From contig JAZARR010000171.1 in assembly GCA_037389465.1 (NCBI GenBank), positions 2,108,001 to 2,172,000 of the forward strand: a stretch of DNA of 64,000 nt. The letters run 5' to 3'. Of this stretch, positions 37,311 through 47,270 are shown one piece after another. The notes beneath the pieces were generated by a model. That model was not told the DNA's origin, searched no databases, and saw nothing but the letters and a program-made list of their open reading frames with translations. The DNA is from Baylisascaris procyonis (taxonomy: Eukaryota; Nematoda; Chromadorea; Rhabditida; Ascarididae). Numbering within the stretch: the first letter of the stretch is position 1; each line of letters opens with the position of its first letter. The position numbers and the translations under genes were made by a program.

Positions 37311-37640
37311 TTAGTTGCCTTTAAAATCTAGAAGAAAAAAGCGTGACTTGCATACAAGCTGAACTGGATCGGTAAATTGCAATAGAAATGGAGTTACCAA
37401 ACTGTGTTCAGCAAGCAACAGCTTTGCAAATTTTTTGACATGGATTTCCCCTTTTACCCTATCTGCATAAACGTGTGACCTTTTAGGTATACGTATAAAA
37501 ATGTCGTTTTTGTTCATAATGTCATTTTTGTTCATTTTTGCTATCGTCGTCGTTGGCATATTATGAATCCCACTGTGCAGCAACATGGCAGGAATGTGGC
37601 AACATTTGCTAGCTTCATTCGACACAAATAGATGCAACAC
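37311..37640 (-). CDS. open frame, hypothetical
   Basis: 109 codons without a stop in AT-rich DNA. An inner ATG gives MPTTTIAKMNKNDIMNKNDI, with a direct repeat of the NKNDIM block, then FTDPVQLVCKSRFFLLDFKG before TAA. No flanking exons found; could be chance. Confidence 0.22.
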   Translation of the reverse strand: MLHLFVSNEASKCCHIPAMLLHSGIHNMPTTTIAKMNKNDIMNKNDIFIRIPKRSHVYADRVKGEIHVKKFAKLLLAEHSLVTPFLLQFTDPVQLVCKSRFFLLDFKGN

Positions 37641-38615
37641 ATTTTATGGTAGCTACGAGAAAGAAAAAGAAAGTCTAGGTGAAAGTTTGATGACGAAGCG
37701 GAATACTATGTGTCAAAAGCCAGTTACGATATTCCCTGCTTAAGTTGCCCCACACCACCCACACACTTGCATACCTATTGCAGTTCTATCTAGTGAACAC
37801 GCTTCAAGACACTCAACTCCTACGAATCGATCACTAATAACGATGACAACTGAACACTAAAAGACGTCACAGCTATCGTGCAAACTTGCCTCAGAAAAAT
37901 CAGAATCTTTGCAAGGATACTGCAAAAATGACGTTTAAGTGCCTTGCGACATCGGAACCCTCAAAACACGGATGAATTTATTCATCGGAACTCCTCGGCA
38001 CGATATAGATACTTGTGGTTTACTTGCATCAAAAATCAGAATCCTTGCATGCCCATTAGTTCATAGCAAGTGGTTTCTTCGGAAAACTTTTGCAGAATCG
38101 GACCTTCTAGATAAACGCTGCGTTAATATGGTACAGAAGACTCCTTGGTTCCTACCTGTAATATTCCCCAAATTTACTAAGTTTATGTCAAATTTGAATT
38201 TTCCAACCGTTTATTGGTCTCTATGGGCAGTTGCTGGTCACTCTGCGGATTTTCTATCTGTTGGACGGACGGGTCGTTGAAATCGTTGGCCTGTTACTTC
38301 GACCGTCAAGTTGGGAATTCGCTAGTGAGATTCGTTTACGGTTAAATGTTCGACTATTGAGTGGAGGAATATTAAGAAAGTGATTTGGTGCAAGTGCTGC
38401 CACTTTATCAATAAAGCTTCACTTAGGTAAATATAAAAACGACTTTTAATATATTGTGATCAATGAAAACTTACATGCTGGTTAGAAAGCATAGTTTAAG
38501 AAATTCTGCATGGCTGAAGTGCATTTTTCCCCTACTCGTTGACCCTTTGACGCTAAATTAGCTTGATGCATGCGAAGCTAGTTTAACAGTGATGAACACT
38601 CACCATACATAACGC

Positions 38616-39083
38616 ATGAAACGCGAACGTTGCCCCACTTCCATTCGGTTGCTGTACACCACGCTTCCTTATACAGATGAGAACTGTGAGAAGTGTAAGC
38701 GATACCCAATGTGGAGATGTCGTTCATATGGCATCTGTACTTTGCTGCGATGTGAATATGCAATATCCTACAATATTGCCAGACATGCTACTAGAACCTT
38801 TTGCTTACGTTCTATACAATCGAAAAATGGAAATAGCGAGATAACTTACAGGTGTCAAATTTATGGCACATGTACAAGTTGAGGTATGCGGGTCATTAAC
38901 AGCAGAGGTAAAGTGCGTGAAATCAAGCAGTATATGCCTATCAAATATGGATTCCACTGCAAACATCAACTACGTTCCAGCTACCGAAAGCATCAAGCGT
39001 ATTTCAACGCTTACAACATTATCCGATTTTTCTGGTGCGAATACGTCACAAATTCTCTTCACTCTCATCATAAAGAACGCTGA
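38616..39083 (+). pseudogene. open frame with one in-frame TGA, Cys-rich
   Basis: One frame runs from ATG 38616 to 39083, broken only by TGA at 38880-38882. Before it are two related Cys blocks, PMWRCRSYGICT and ITYRCQIYGTCT, about 50 residues apart, and ENCEKCKRY. After it the frame reads KQYMPIKYGFHCKHQLRSSY and ends SHHKER. Either a decayed gene, or an exon whose donor (GAG|GTATGC at 38,884) lies just after the stop. Not recognised. Confidence 0.25.
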
Positions 39084-39734
39084 GTTCAAGCTTGTTGATG
39101 ACACTCGCAATGGCCTATCGGAATCTTAATATTATAGATATTTCTTCGCCATTTCCACCATATAAATGAACGTCGGGTTTTGATCCAGTTCTGTGGCAGT
39201 GTCTAACAAATGGGGCCGAGAAAACTATTTTATCTTATGAGTCTTCGCAGTTGTTACATTTCATTCTTTACCAGGTTAGGTTACTTTGGAGAACAGTATC
39301 GAATGCTGGTAACCTCTCCCTAATTGTCGTTGAAGTTGTTTCTGGCCAGCGAACTGTTGGACAAAACAGCTAAAATATTATATTACCTAAATACCAACAA
39401 GCATTTTACTATCGAAAAGTTCAGTGAAGAAAAACAAAATTCGACTCGTCATTCGGCGAGTTATCTTACAAGGTTTTCTTTTGAGTGAAGTTTTATTTTG
39501 TAAGCAAAGTAAAGCGTAGTCGAAAGCAGAAATGATCGAAAAGAAGAGAAGCATGCGATCATTAGGACGTCCTTTGACAGCACTTCAACATCTTTCCTCT
39601 TCATGGCATCGTTTATCATTCAGGAGTGAAACCACTCGGAAATCATTTTATGTCATGCTAGTAACATATAATAGTGTAGCCATAGCGATTATAGATGGTC
39701 AATGGAATTACCAGCATCGGCGAATTAACAATAA

Positions 39735-40169
39735 AAATTCCAAAGCAAAACTCTTCTGGGCCCGATACAAAAAAATCTAAAATTCCGATCACTTAAAGGT
39801 GCGAGGGGAAAAAGAGAAGAACAGGAAGAAATCGAGGATTTGACGCAGCAGCAAGTGCGAAAACAACATGCCATGAATGAAAACTTGCTTAGACGTTGCA
39901 TCGAGAACTTACCTCTCGAGCTGGCATCAAAAACGATATCGCACCAGCCATATGAAATGCCAAAAACGAGTACTACGACGTTTTCTCTATTCAATGCCGA
40001 CCTCTCATCGATTCCGCCTCCCTTCACTAACCAGCTTCCGTTGACAAACACCGACACTGCTTATTTTGTTTATCATGACAACATAGAGGACGAAAACACC
40101 GAAAAAAAGACATCAGGTATGCTACGTTCAATTTTAAAGAAAAAACTGAGAAAAAAACTGAAAAAATGA
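39735..40169 (+). CDS. possible coding exon, hypothetical
   Basis: Open for 144 codons from 39735 with no early ATG: charged (KREEQEEIEDLTQQQVRKQH), then PYEMPKTSTTTFSLFN and TNTDTAYFVYHDNIEDEN, ending in a Lys-rich tail. A good donor (ACATCAG|GTATGC) lies at 40117, so the true exon may end at 40116. A second open stretch follows at 40,195-40,384. Upstream exon not found. Confidence 0.27.
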   Translation, partial: KFQSKTLLGPIQKNLKFRSLKGARGKREEQEEIEDLTQQQVRKQHAMNENLLRRCIENLPLELASKTISHQPYEMPKTSTTTFSLFNADLSSIPPPFTNQLPLTNTDTAYFVYHDNIEDENTEKKTSGMLRSILKKKLRKKLKK

Positions 40170-40765
40170 GGGCCAGCACAATGAGATAACGCATAAAGCA
40201 TGCGCAAAACGAATCAAGCGATAAAGACAAATTGTCCAGCACATTAACAAAGGAAGAGCCCCGCATCTTTTCTCTTAATTTCAGAGCGAAGTCAAATTTA
40301 GCTAATAAAATAGGCAAAGACACGGCACCAACTGCAGTTGTCTTCGCCAGAGACAGACTTTTGCTAAATGAGGTCAAGACATGACGCAAAAACCGCGAAC
40401 ATTTGCAAATAGTAGGTGCCACCTACTCTAAGCACAAACTGAAAAGTACAAGGACCACAAAAGCAGACCAAACCAAAACCACCAATGCAAATTCTTCGAC
40501 TCGAGGCAGGAGCTCAACAACTTAGCAAAACAAAACAAGGCAACATTCTGCGAAAATCCGCAGCAATATCAGGTGTCATCATATCAGAGACGACAATAAA
40601 TGGAATAAGCGAAAACGCCATGAAATTCTCCACCCGTTAGCAAAATTCTCTCAAAGCAACAACGACGGAACGTTTTTAGACCAGAATACCCATCAGGAAC
40701 CAGCGCAGGAAAACAGGAAACTTTCTTAACGAACATAAACTTTACCCAGGACAAGAACGACCGTC

Positions 40766-40820
40766 TGGAACCCTAGAATTTCCACATGCAAAGCGAGCGC
40801 TCTATGCTGAGCTAAACCCC
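40766..40820 (-). pseudogene. tRNA-Ala remnant at array edge
   Basis: Anticodon arm and D arm are recognisable; the T arm is decayed and the D stem has lost bases (CTCTATGCTGAGC on +). Outermost array copy. Confidence 0.7.
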
Positions 40821-40975
40821 TTATGATTAGTGAGTGAGGTAACAATGTTTGATCAGCAATTCTTAGTAGTTCCCACTTATTATTACATAAGAAAAAATAT
40901 TTTTTAAAACCGGTATAACTGTTGCGCTGTGTGTTGGACGAGAAGCACTGAGGTAATAGTTCTCAATGTCACAGC

Positions 40976-41059
40976 TGTCCGCCGCAGGATTCGAACCTGC
41001 GCCTACAGATGTAGACGGCGACCTGAACGCAGCGCCTTAGACCGCTCGGCCAGACTGAC
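40976..41059 (-). tRNA. tRNA-Leu (CAG), unit 1
   Basis: Degenerate edge copy: C4 changed to A in the acceptor stem and a mismatch in the anticodon stem. Confidence 0.65.
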
Positions 41060-41128
41060 TTCGTTCAATGCCAAAACCACCAGCACACGGCCATTCCGCT
41101 ATCCTTTGAGACGAAAGAGACAAATATG

Positions 41129-41200
41129 CGGAGCATGAGGGGTTCGAGCCCTCCACTTCTCGCATGCAAAGCGAGCGCTCTACCGCTGAGCTAAACACCT
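41129..41200 (-). tRNA. tRNA-Ala (UGC), unit 1
   Basis: Degenerate: acceptor 5' strand AGGTGTT, several T-arm and discriminator changes. Confidence 0.6.
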
Positions 41201-41354
41201 TGTGATTGTTGATTGAGGTAACAATGTCTGATCAGCAATTCTTAGTACTTCCCACGTAACATTACATAAGAAAAAATATTTTTTAAATCCGGTATAGCTG
41301 TTGCACAAAACGTTGGACGAGAAGCATTGAGAAAATAGTTCTCAACGTAATAGC

Positions 41355-41438
41355 TGTCCGCCTCAGGATTCGAACCTGCGCCTACAGATGTAGACTGCGA
41401 CCTGAACGCAGCGCATTAGACCACTCGGCCAGAAGGAC
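41355..41438 (-). tRNA. tRNA-Leu (CAG), unit 2
   Basis: G23 to T in the D stem, T-stem end mismatch, acceptor change. Confidence 0.65.
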
Positions 41439-41508
41439 GTCGTTCCAAGGCCAAAACCATCAGCAAACGGCCATTCCGCTATCCTTTGAGACGAAAGAGA
41501 CAAATATG

Positions 41509-41580
41509 TGGAGGATGAGGGGTTCGAACCCTCGACTTCTCGCATGCAAAGGGAGCGCTCTACCGCTGAGCTAAACGCCC
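41509..41580 (-). tRNA. tRNA-Ala (UGC), unit 2
   Basis: G30 to C (anticodon-stem mismatch) and G4 to C (acceptor mismatch). Confidence 0.65.
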
Positions 41581-41734
41581 TGTGATTATTGATTGAAGTA
41601 ACAATATGCGATAGGCAATTCTTAGTTGTTCCCACGTAACATTACATAAGAAAAAATATTTTTTAAATCCGGTATAACTGTTGCACAAAACGTTGGACGA
41701 GAAGAATTGAGATAATAGTTCTCACTGTAATAGC

Positions 41735-41818
41735 TGTCGGCCGCAGGATTCGAACCTGCGCCTACAGATGTAGACTGCGACCTGAACGCAGCGCCTTAGA
41801 CCACTCGGCCAGACGGAC
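41735..41818 (-). tRNA. tRNA-Leu (CAG), unit 3
   Basis: G69 to C, breaking the 4:69 acceptor pair. Confidence 0.75.
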
Positions 41819-41888
41819 GTCGTTCCAAGACCAAAATCATCAAAACACCGGCATTTCCCTTTCCTTTGTGACGAAAGAGACAAATATT

Positions 41889-41960
41889 TGGAGGATGAGA
41901 GGTTCGAACCCTCGACTTCTCGCATGCAAAGGGAGCGCTCTACCGCTGAGCTAAACGCCC
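41889..41960 (-). tRNA. tRNA-Ala (UGC), unit 3
   Basis: As unit 2, plus a G:U in the T stem. Confidence 0.65.
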
Positions 41961-42114
41961 TGTGATTATTGATTGAAGTAACAATATGCGATAGGCAATT
42001 CTTAGTTGTTCCCACGTAACATTACATAAGAAAAAATATTTTTTAAATCCGGTATAACTGTTGCACAAAACGTTGGACGAGAATCATTGAGATAATAGTT
42101 CTCACTGTTATAGC

Positions 42115-42262
42115 TCTCGGCCGCAGGATTCGAACCTGCGCCTACAGATGTAGACTGCGACCTGAACGCAGCGCCTTAGACCACTCGGCCAGACGGATGA
42201 GGGGTTCGAACCCTCGACTTCTCGCACGCAAAGCGAGCGCTCTACCGCTGAGCTAAACCCCT
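42115..42262 (-). pseudogene. fused tRNA-Ala/tRNA-Leu, unit 4
   Basis: The spacer is deleted so the Ala 3' acceptor strand runs into the Leu 5' acceptor through a shared GGATGA/GGACG stretch. Neither acceptor stem is complete. Confidence 0.85.
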
Positions 42263-42415
42263 GTTATTATTCAGTGAGGTAACAATGTCTGATCAGCAAT
42301 TCTTAGTACTTCACATGTATCGTTACATAAGAAAAAATATTTTTTTTAACCGGTCCACCTGTTGCACAAAACGTTGGACGAGAAGCATTGAGGCGATAGT
42401 TCTCAATGTTATAGC

Positions 42416-42499
42416 TGTCCGCCGCAGGATTCGAACCTGCGCCTACAGATGTAGACTGCGACCTGAACGCAACGGCTTAGACGACTCGGCCAGACGGAC
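42416..42499 (-). tRNA. tRNA-Leu (CAG), unit 5
   Basis: D-arm variant: G18 to C, G24 to C, C27 to T. Loses an invariant D-loop G and one D-stem pair. Confidence 0.65.
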
Positions 42500-42569
42500 G
42501 TCGTTCCAATACAAAAATCGTCGAAACACCGGCATTTCGCTATCCTTTGTGACGAAAGAGACAAATATG

Positions 42570-42641
42570 TGGAGGATGAGAGGTTCGAACCCTCGGCTTC
42601 TCGCATGCAAAGCGAGCGCTCTACCGCTGAGCTAAACCCCT
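42570..42641 (-). tRNA. tRNA-Ala (UGC), unit 5
   Basis: One G lost at the acceptor 5' end; C48 region and T-stem changes. Confidence 0.65.
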
Positions 42642-42794
42642 GTTATTGTTGATTGAAGTAACAATGTCTGATCAGCAATTCTTAGTTGTTCCCACGTAAA
42701 TTTACATAAGAAAAAATATTTTTTAAATCCGGTATAACTGTTGCACAAAACGTTGGACGAGAATCATTGAGATAATAGTTGTTAATCTAATAGC

Positions 42795-42878
42795 TGTCCG
42801 CCGCAGGATTCGAACCTGCGCCTACAGATGTAGACTGCGACCTGAACGCAACGGCTTAGACGACTCGGCCAGACGGAC
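42795..42878 (-). tRNA. tRNA-Leu (CAG), unit 6
   Basis: D-arm variant as in unit 5. Confidence 0.65.
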
Positions 42879-42948
42879 GTCGTTCCAATACAAAAATCCT
42901 CGAAACACCGGCATTTCGCTATCCTTTGTGACGAAAGAGACAAATATG

Positions 42949-43019
42949 TGGAGGATGAGGGTTCGAACCCTCGACTTCTCGCACGCAAAGCGAGCGCTCT
43001 ACCGCTGAGCTAAACCCCC
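42949..43019 (-). tRNA. tRNA-Ala (UGC), unit 6
   Basis: 71 nt: one C lost from the T stem; A37 to G. Confidence 0.6.
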
Positions 43020-43173
43020 TGTGATTGTTGATTGAAGTAACAATGTCTGATCAGCAATTCTTAGTACTTCACATGTATCGTTACATAAGAAAAAATATTT
43101 TTTTTAACCGGTCCACCTGTTGCACAAAACGTTGGACGAGAAGCATTGAGGCGATAGTTCTCAATGTTATAGC

Positions 43174-43257
43174 TGTCCGCCGCAGGATTCGAACCTGCGC
43201 CTACAGATGTAGACTGCGACCTGAACGCAACGGCTTAGACGACTCGGCCAGACGGAC
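43174..43257 (-). tRNA. tRNA-Leu (CAG), unit 7
   Basis: D-arm variant as in unit 5. Confidence 0.65.
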
Positions 43258-43327
43258 GTCGTTCCAATACAAAAATCGTCGAAACACCGGCATTTCGCTA
43301 TCCTTTGTGACGAAAGAGACAAATATG

Positions 43328-43399
43328 TGGAGGATGAGGGGTTCGAACCCTCGGCTTCTCGCATGCAAAGCGAGCGCTCTACCGCTGAGCTAAACCCCT
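43328..43399 (-). tRNA. tRNA-Ala (UGC), unit 7
   Basis: Acceptor 5' end short by one G; otherwise near consensus. Confidence 0.7.
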
Positions 43400-43552
43400 G
43401 TTATTGTTGATTGAAGTAACAATGTCTGATCAGCAATTCTTAGTTGTTCCCACGTAAATTTACATAAGAAAAAATATTTTTTAAATCCGGTATAACTGTT
43501 GCACAAAACGTTGGACGAGAATCATTGAGATAATAGTTGTTAATCTAATAGC

Positions 43553-43636
43553 TGTCCGCCGCAGGATTCGAACCTGCGCCTACAGATGTAGACTGCGACC
43601 TGAACGCAACGGCTTAGACGACTCGGCCAGACGGAC
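43553..43636 (-). tRNA. tRNA-Leu (CAG), unit 8
   Basis: D-arm variant as in unit 5. Confidence 0.65.
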
Positions 43637-43706
43637 GTCGTTCCAATACAAAAATCCTCGAAACACCGGCATTTCGCTATCCTTTGTGACGAAAGAGACA
43701 AATATG

Positions 43707-43777
43707 TGGAGGATGAGGGTTCGAACCCTCGACTTCTCGCACGCAAAGCGAGCGCTCTACCGCTGAGCTAAACCCCC
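43707..43777 (-). tRNA. tRNA-Ala (UGC), unit 8
   Basis: 71 nt, T-stem deletion as unit 6. Confidence 0.6.
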
Positions 43778-43931
43778 TGTGATTGTTGATTGAAGTAACA
43801 ATGTCTGATCAGCAATTCTTAGTTGTTCCCACGAAACTTTACATAAGAAAAAATATTTTTTAAATCCGGTGTAACTGTTGCACAAAACGTTGGACGAGAA
43901 TCATTGAGATAATAGTTCTTAATCTAATAGC

Positions 43932-44015
43932 TCTCCGCCGCAGGATTCGAACCTGCGCCTACAGATGTAGACTGCGACCTGAACGCAACGGCTTAGACCA
44001 CTCGGCCAGACGGAC
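43932..44015 (-). tRNA. tRNA-Leu (CAG), unit 9
   Basis: G24 to C, C27 to T, and C72 to G (first acceptor pair broken). Confidence 0.65.
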
Positions 44016-44085
44016 GTCGTTCCAAGACAAAAATCATCAAAGCACCCGTGTTTCGCTTTCCTTTGTGACGAAAGAGACAAATATG

Positions 44086-44157
44086 TGGAGGATGAGGGGT
44101 TCGAACCCTCAACTTCTCGCATGCAAAGCGAGCGCTCTACCGCTGAGCTAAACCCCC
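44086..44157 (-). tRNA. tRNA-Ala (UGC), unit 9
   Basis: C48 to T only. Confidence 0.88.
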
Positions 44158-44281
44158 TGTGATTACCGATTGAAGTAAAAATGTATGATCAGCAATTCTT
44201 AGTAGTTCCCACGCAACATTACACAAGAAAAAATATTTTTTAAATCCGGTATAACTGTTGCACAAAACGTTGGAAGAGAAT

Positions 44282-44304
44282 CATTGAGATAATAGTTCTC
44301 AATG
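44282..44304 (-). repeat. hairpin next to tRNA-Leu 3' end (example, unit 10)
   Basis: CATTGAGA, 7-base loop, TCTCAATG. On the transcribed strand it begins 7 bases after the tRNA-Leu 3' end. Most units have it; see findings. Confidence 0.85.
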
Positions 44305-44311
44305 TAATAGC

Positions 44312-44395
44312 TGTCCGCCGCAGGATTCGAACCTGCGCCTACAGATGTAGACTGCGACCTGAACGCAACGGCTTAGACCACTCGGCCAGACGGAC
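44312..44395 (-). tRNA. tRNA-Leu (CAG), unit 10
   Basis: G24 to C and C27 to T. Confidence 0.7.
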
Positions 44396-44466
44396 GTCGC
44401 TCGGAGGCCAAAAACCATCAGCACACGGCCATTCCGCTATCCTTTGAGACGAAAGAGGCAAATATG

Positions 44467-44538
44467 TGGAGGATGAGGGGTTCGAACCCTCGACTTCTCG
44501 CATGCAAAGCGAGCGCTCTACCGCTGAGCTAAACCCCC
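44467..44538 (-). tRNA. tRNA-Ala (UGC), unit 10
   Basis: Consensus. Confidence 0.94.
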
Positions 44539-44692
44539 TGTGATTGTTGACTGAAGTAACAATATGCGATAGGCAATTCTTAGTTGTTCCCGCGTAACAT
44601 TACATAAGAAAAAATATTTTTTAAATCCGGTATAACTGTTGCACAAAACGTTGGACGAGAATCATTGAGATAACAGTTCTCAATGTAATAGC

Positions 44693-44776
44693 TGTCCGCC
44701 GCAGGATTCGAACCTGCGCCTACAGATGTAGACTGCGACCTGAACGCAGCGCCTTAGACCACTCGGCCAGACGGAC
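44693..44776 (-). tRNA. tRNA-Leu (CAG), unit 11
   Basis: Consensus. Confidence 0.95.
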
Positions 44777-44846
44777 GTCGTTCCAAGACAAAAATCGTCG
44801 AAACACCGGCATTTCGCCATCCATTGAGACGAAAGAGACAAAAATG

Positions 44847-44918
44847 TGGAGGATGAGGGGTTCGAACCCTCGACTTCTCGCATGCAAAGCGAGCGCTCTA
44901 CCGCTGAGCTAAACCCCC
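44847..44918 (-). tRNA. tRNA-Ala (UGC), unit 11
   Basis: Consensus. Confidence 0.94.
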
Positions 44919-45072
44919 TGTGATTGTTGACTGAAGTAACAATATGCGATAGGCAATTCTTAGTTGTTCCCGCGTAACATTACATAAGAAAAAATATTTT
45001 TTAAATCCGGTATAACTGTTGCACAAAACGTTGGACGAGAATCATTGAGATAACAGTTCTCAATGTAATAGC

Positions 45073-45156
45073 TGTCCGCCGCAGGATTCGAACCTGCGCC
45101 TACAGATGTAGACTGCGACCTGAACGCAGCGCCTTAGACCACTCGGCCAGACGGAC
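45073..45156 (-). tRNA. tRNA-Leu (CAG), unit 12
   Basis: Consensus. Confidence 0.95.
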
Positions 45157-45226
45157 GTCGTTCCAAGACAAAAATCGTCGAAACACCGGCATTTCGCCAT
45201 CCTTTGAGACGAAAGAGACAAAAATG

Positions 45227-45298
45227 TGGAGGATGAGGGGTTCGAACCCTCGACTTCTCGCATGCAAAGCGAGCGCTCTACCGCTCAGCTAAACGCCC
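45227..45298 (-). tRNA. tRNA-Ala (UGC), unit 12
   Basis: G4 to C and C13 to G: one acceptor and one D-stem mismatch. Confidence 0.72.
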
Positions 45299-45451
45299 AG
45301 TGATTACTCAATGAAGTAAAAATATCTGATCAGCGATTCCTAGTAGTTCCCATGTAACATTACATACGAAAAGATATTTTTAAATCCGGTATAAGTGTTG
45401 CACAAAACGTTGAACGAGAATCATTGAGATGATAGTTCTCAATGTAATAGC

Positions 45452-45535
45452 TGTCCGCCGCAGGATTCGAACCTGCGCCTACAGATGTAGACTGCGACCT
45501 GAACGCAGCGCCTTAGACCACTCGGCCAGACGGAT
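45452..45535 (-). tRNA. tRNA-Leu (CAG), unit 13
   Basis: G1 to A. Confidence 0.8.
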
Positions 45536-45606
45536 GTCGCTGCGAGGCCAAAAACCATCAGCACACGGCCATTTCGCTTTCCTCTGTGACGAAAGAGACA
45601 AATATG

Positions 45607-45678
45607 TGGAGGATGAGGGGTTCGAACCCTCGACTTCTCGCATGCAAAGCGAGCGCTCTACCGCTCAGCTAAACGCCC
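45607..45678 (-). tRNA. tRNA-Ala (UGC), unit 13
   Basis: G4C/C13G variant. Confidence 0.72.
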
Positions 45679-45831
45679 AGTGATTACTCAATGAAGTAAA
45701 AATATCTGATCAGCGATTCCTAGTAGTTCCCATGTAACATTACAAACGAAAAGATATTTTTAAATCCGGTATAAGTGTTGCACAAAACGTTGGACGAGAA
45801 GCTTTGAGATAATAGTTGTCATGGTAGGAGC

Positions 45832-45915
45832 TGTCCTCCGCGGGATTCGAACCTGCGCCTACAGATGTAGACTGCGACCTGAACGCAGCGCATTAGACCA
45901 CTCGGCCAGACGGAC
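45832..45915 (-). tRNA. tRNA-Leu (CAG), unit 14
   Basis: G23 to T; acceptor 5:68 and T-stem 51:63 mismatches. Confidence 0.65.
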
Positions 45916-45985
45916 CTCGTTCCAAGGCCAAAACCATCAGCACACGGCCATTCCGCTATCCTTTGAGACGAAAGAGACAAATATG

Positions 45986-46057
45986 TGGAGGATGAGGGGT
46001 TCGAACCCTCGACTTCTCGCATGCAAAGCGAGCGCTCTATCGCTGAGCTAAACCCCT
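45986..46057 (-). tRNA. tRNA-Ala (UGC), unit 14
   Basis: G19 to A in the D loop; acceptor short by one G. Confidence 0.65.
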
Positions 46058-46210
46058 GTTATTAGTCAGTGAGGTAACAATGTCTGATCAGCAATTCTTA
46101 GTACTTCCCACGTATCGTTACATAAGAAAAAATATTTTTTTTAACCGGTCCACTTGTTGCACAAAACGTTGGACGAGAAGCTTTGAGATAATAGTTGTCA
46201 TGGTAGGAGC

Positions 46211-46294
46211 TGTCCTCCGCCGGATTCGAACCTGCGCCTACAGATGTAGACTGGGACCTGAACGCAGCGCATTAGACCACTCGGCCAGACGGAC
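46211..46294 (-). tRNA. tRNA-Leu (CAG), unit 15
   Basis: As unit 14 with a further anticodon-stem mismatch (G40 to C). Confidence 0.6.
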
Positions 46295-46364
46295 GTCGTT
46301 CCAAGGCCAAAACCATCAGCACACGGCCATTCCGCTATCCTTTGTGACGAAAGAGACAAAAATG

Positions 46365-46436
46365 TGGAGGATGAGGGGTTCGAACCCTCGACTTCTCGCA
46401 TGCAAAGGGAGCGCTCTACCGCTGAGCTAAACGCCC
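46365..46436 (-). tRNA. tRNA-Ala (UGC), unit 15
   Basis: G30C/G4C variant as unit 2. Confidence 0.65.
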
Positions 46437-46590
46437 TGTGATTATTGATTGAAGTAACAATATGCGATAGGCAATTCTTAGTTGTTCCCACGTAACATTA
46501 CATAAGAAAAAATATTTTTTAAATCCGGTATAACTGTTGCACAAAACGTTGGACGAGAATCATTGAGATAATAGTTCTCACTGTTATAGC

Positions 46591-46738
46591 TCTCGGCCGC
46601 AGGATTCGAACCTGCGCCTACAGATGTAGACTGCGACCTGAACGCAGCGCCTTAGACCACTCGGCCAGACGGATGAGGGGTTCGAACCCTCGACTTCTCG
46701 CACGCAAAGCGAGCGCTCTACCGCTGAGCTAAACCCCT
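46591..46738 (-). pseudogene. fused tRNA-Ala/tRNA-Leu, unit 16
   Basis: Same deletion joint as unit 4, exactly 4,476 bp away. Confidence 0.85.
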
Positions 46739-46891
46739 GTTATTATTCAGTGAGGTAACAATGTCTGATCAGCAATTCTTAGTACTTCACATGTATCGTT
46801 ACATAAGAAAAAATATTTTTTTTAACCGGTCCACCTGTTGCACAAAACGTTGGACGAGAAGCATTGAGGCGATAGTTCTCAATGTTATAGC

Positions 46892-46975
46892 TGTCCGCCG
46901 CAGGATTCGAACCTGCGCCTACAGATGTAGACTGCGACCTGAACGCAACGGCTTAGACGACTCGGCCAGACGGAC
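46892..46975 (-). tRNA. tRNA-Leu (CAG), unit 17
   Basis: D-arm variant as in unit 5. Confidence 0.65.
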
Positions 46976-47045
46976 GTCGTTCCAATACAAAAATCGTCGA
47001 AACACCGGCATTTCGCTATCCTTTGTGACGAAAGAGACAAATATG

Positions 47046-47117
47046 TGGAGGATGAGGGGTTCGAACCCTCGGCTTCTCGCATGCAAAGCGAGCGCTCTAC
47101 CGCTGAGCTAAACGCCT
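47046..47117 (-). tRNA. tRNA-Ala (UGC), unit 17
   Basis: Acceptor 5' strand AGGCGTT. Confidence 0.65.
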
Positions 47118-47270
47118 GTTATTGTTGATTGAAGTAACAATGTCTGATCAGCAATTCTTAGTTGTTCCCACGTAAATTTACATAAGAAAAAATATTTTTT
47201 AAATCCGGTATAACTGTTGCACAAAACGTTGGACGAGAATCATTGAGATAATAGTTGTTAATCTAATAGC

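Noticed and set aside
37939..38280. 113-codon + strand frame
   Set aside because: No ATG near the start, no splice context and unremarkable composition; left out as chance.
40195..40560. Possible relic of a retroelement (frame reading LANKIGKDTAPTAVVFARDR then a TGA and more open sequence)
   Set aside because: No reverse transcriptase or endonuclease motif, no repeats at its ends.
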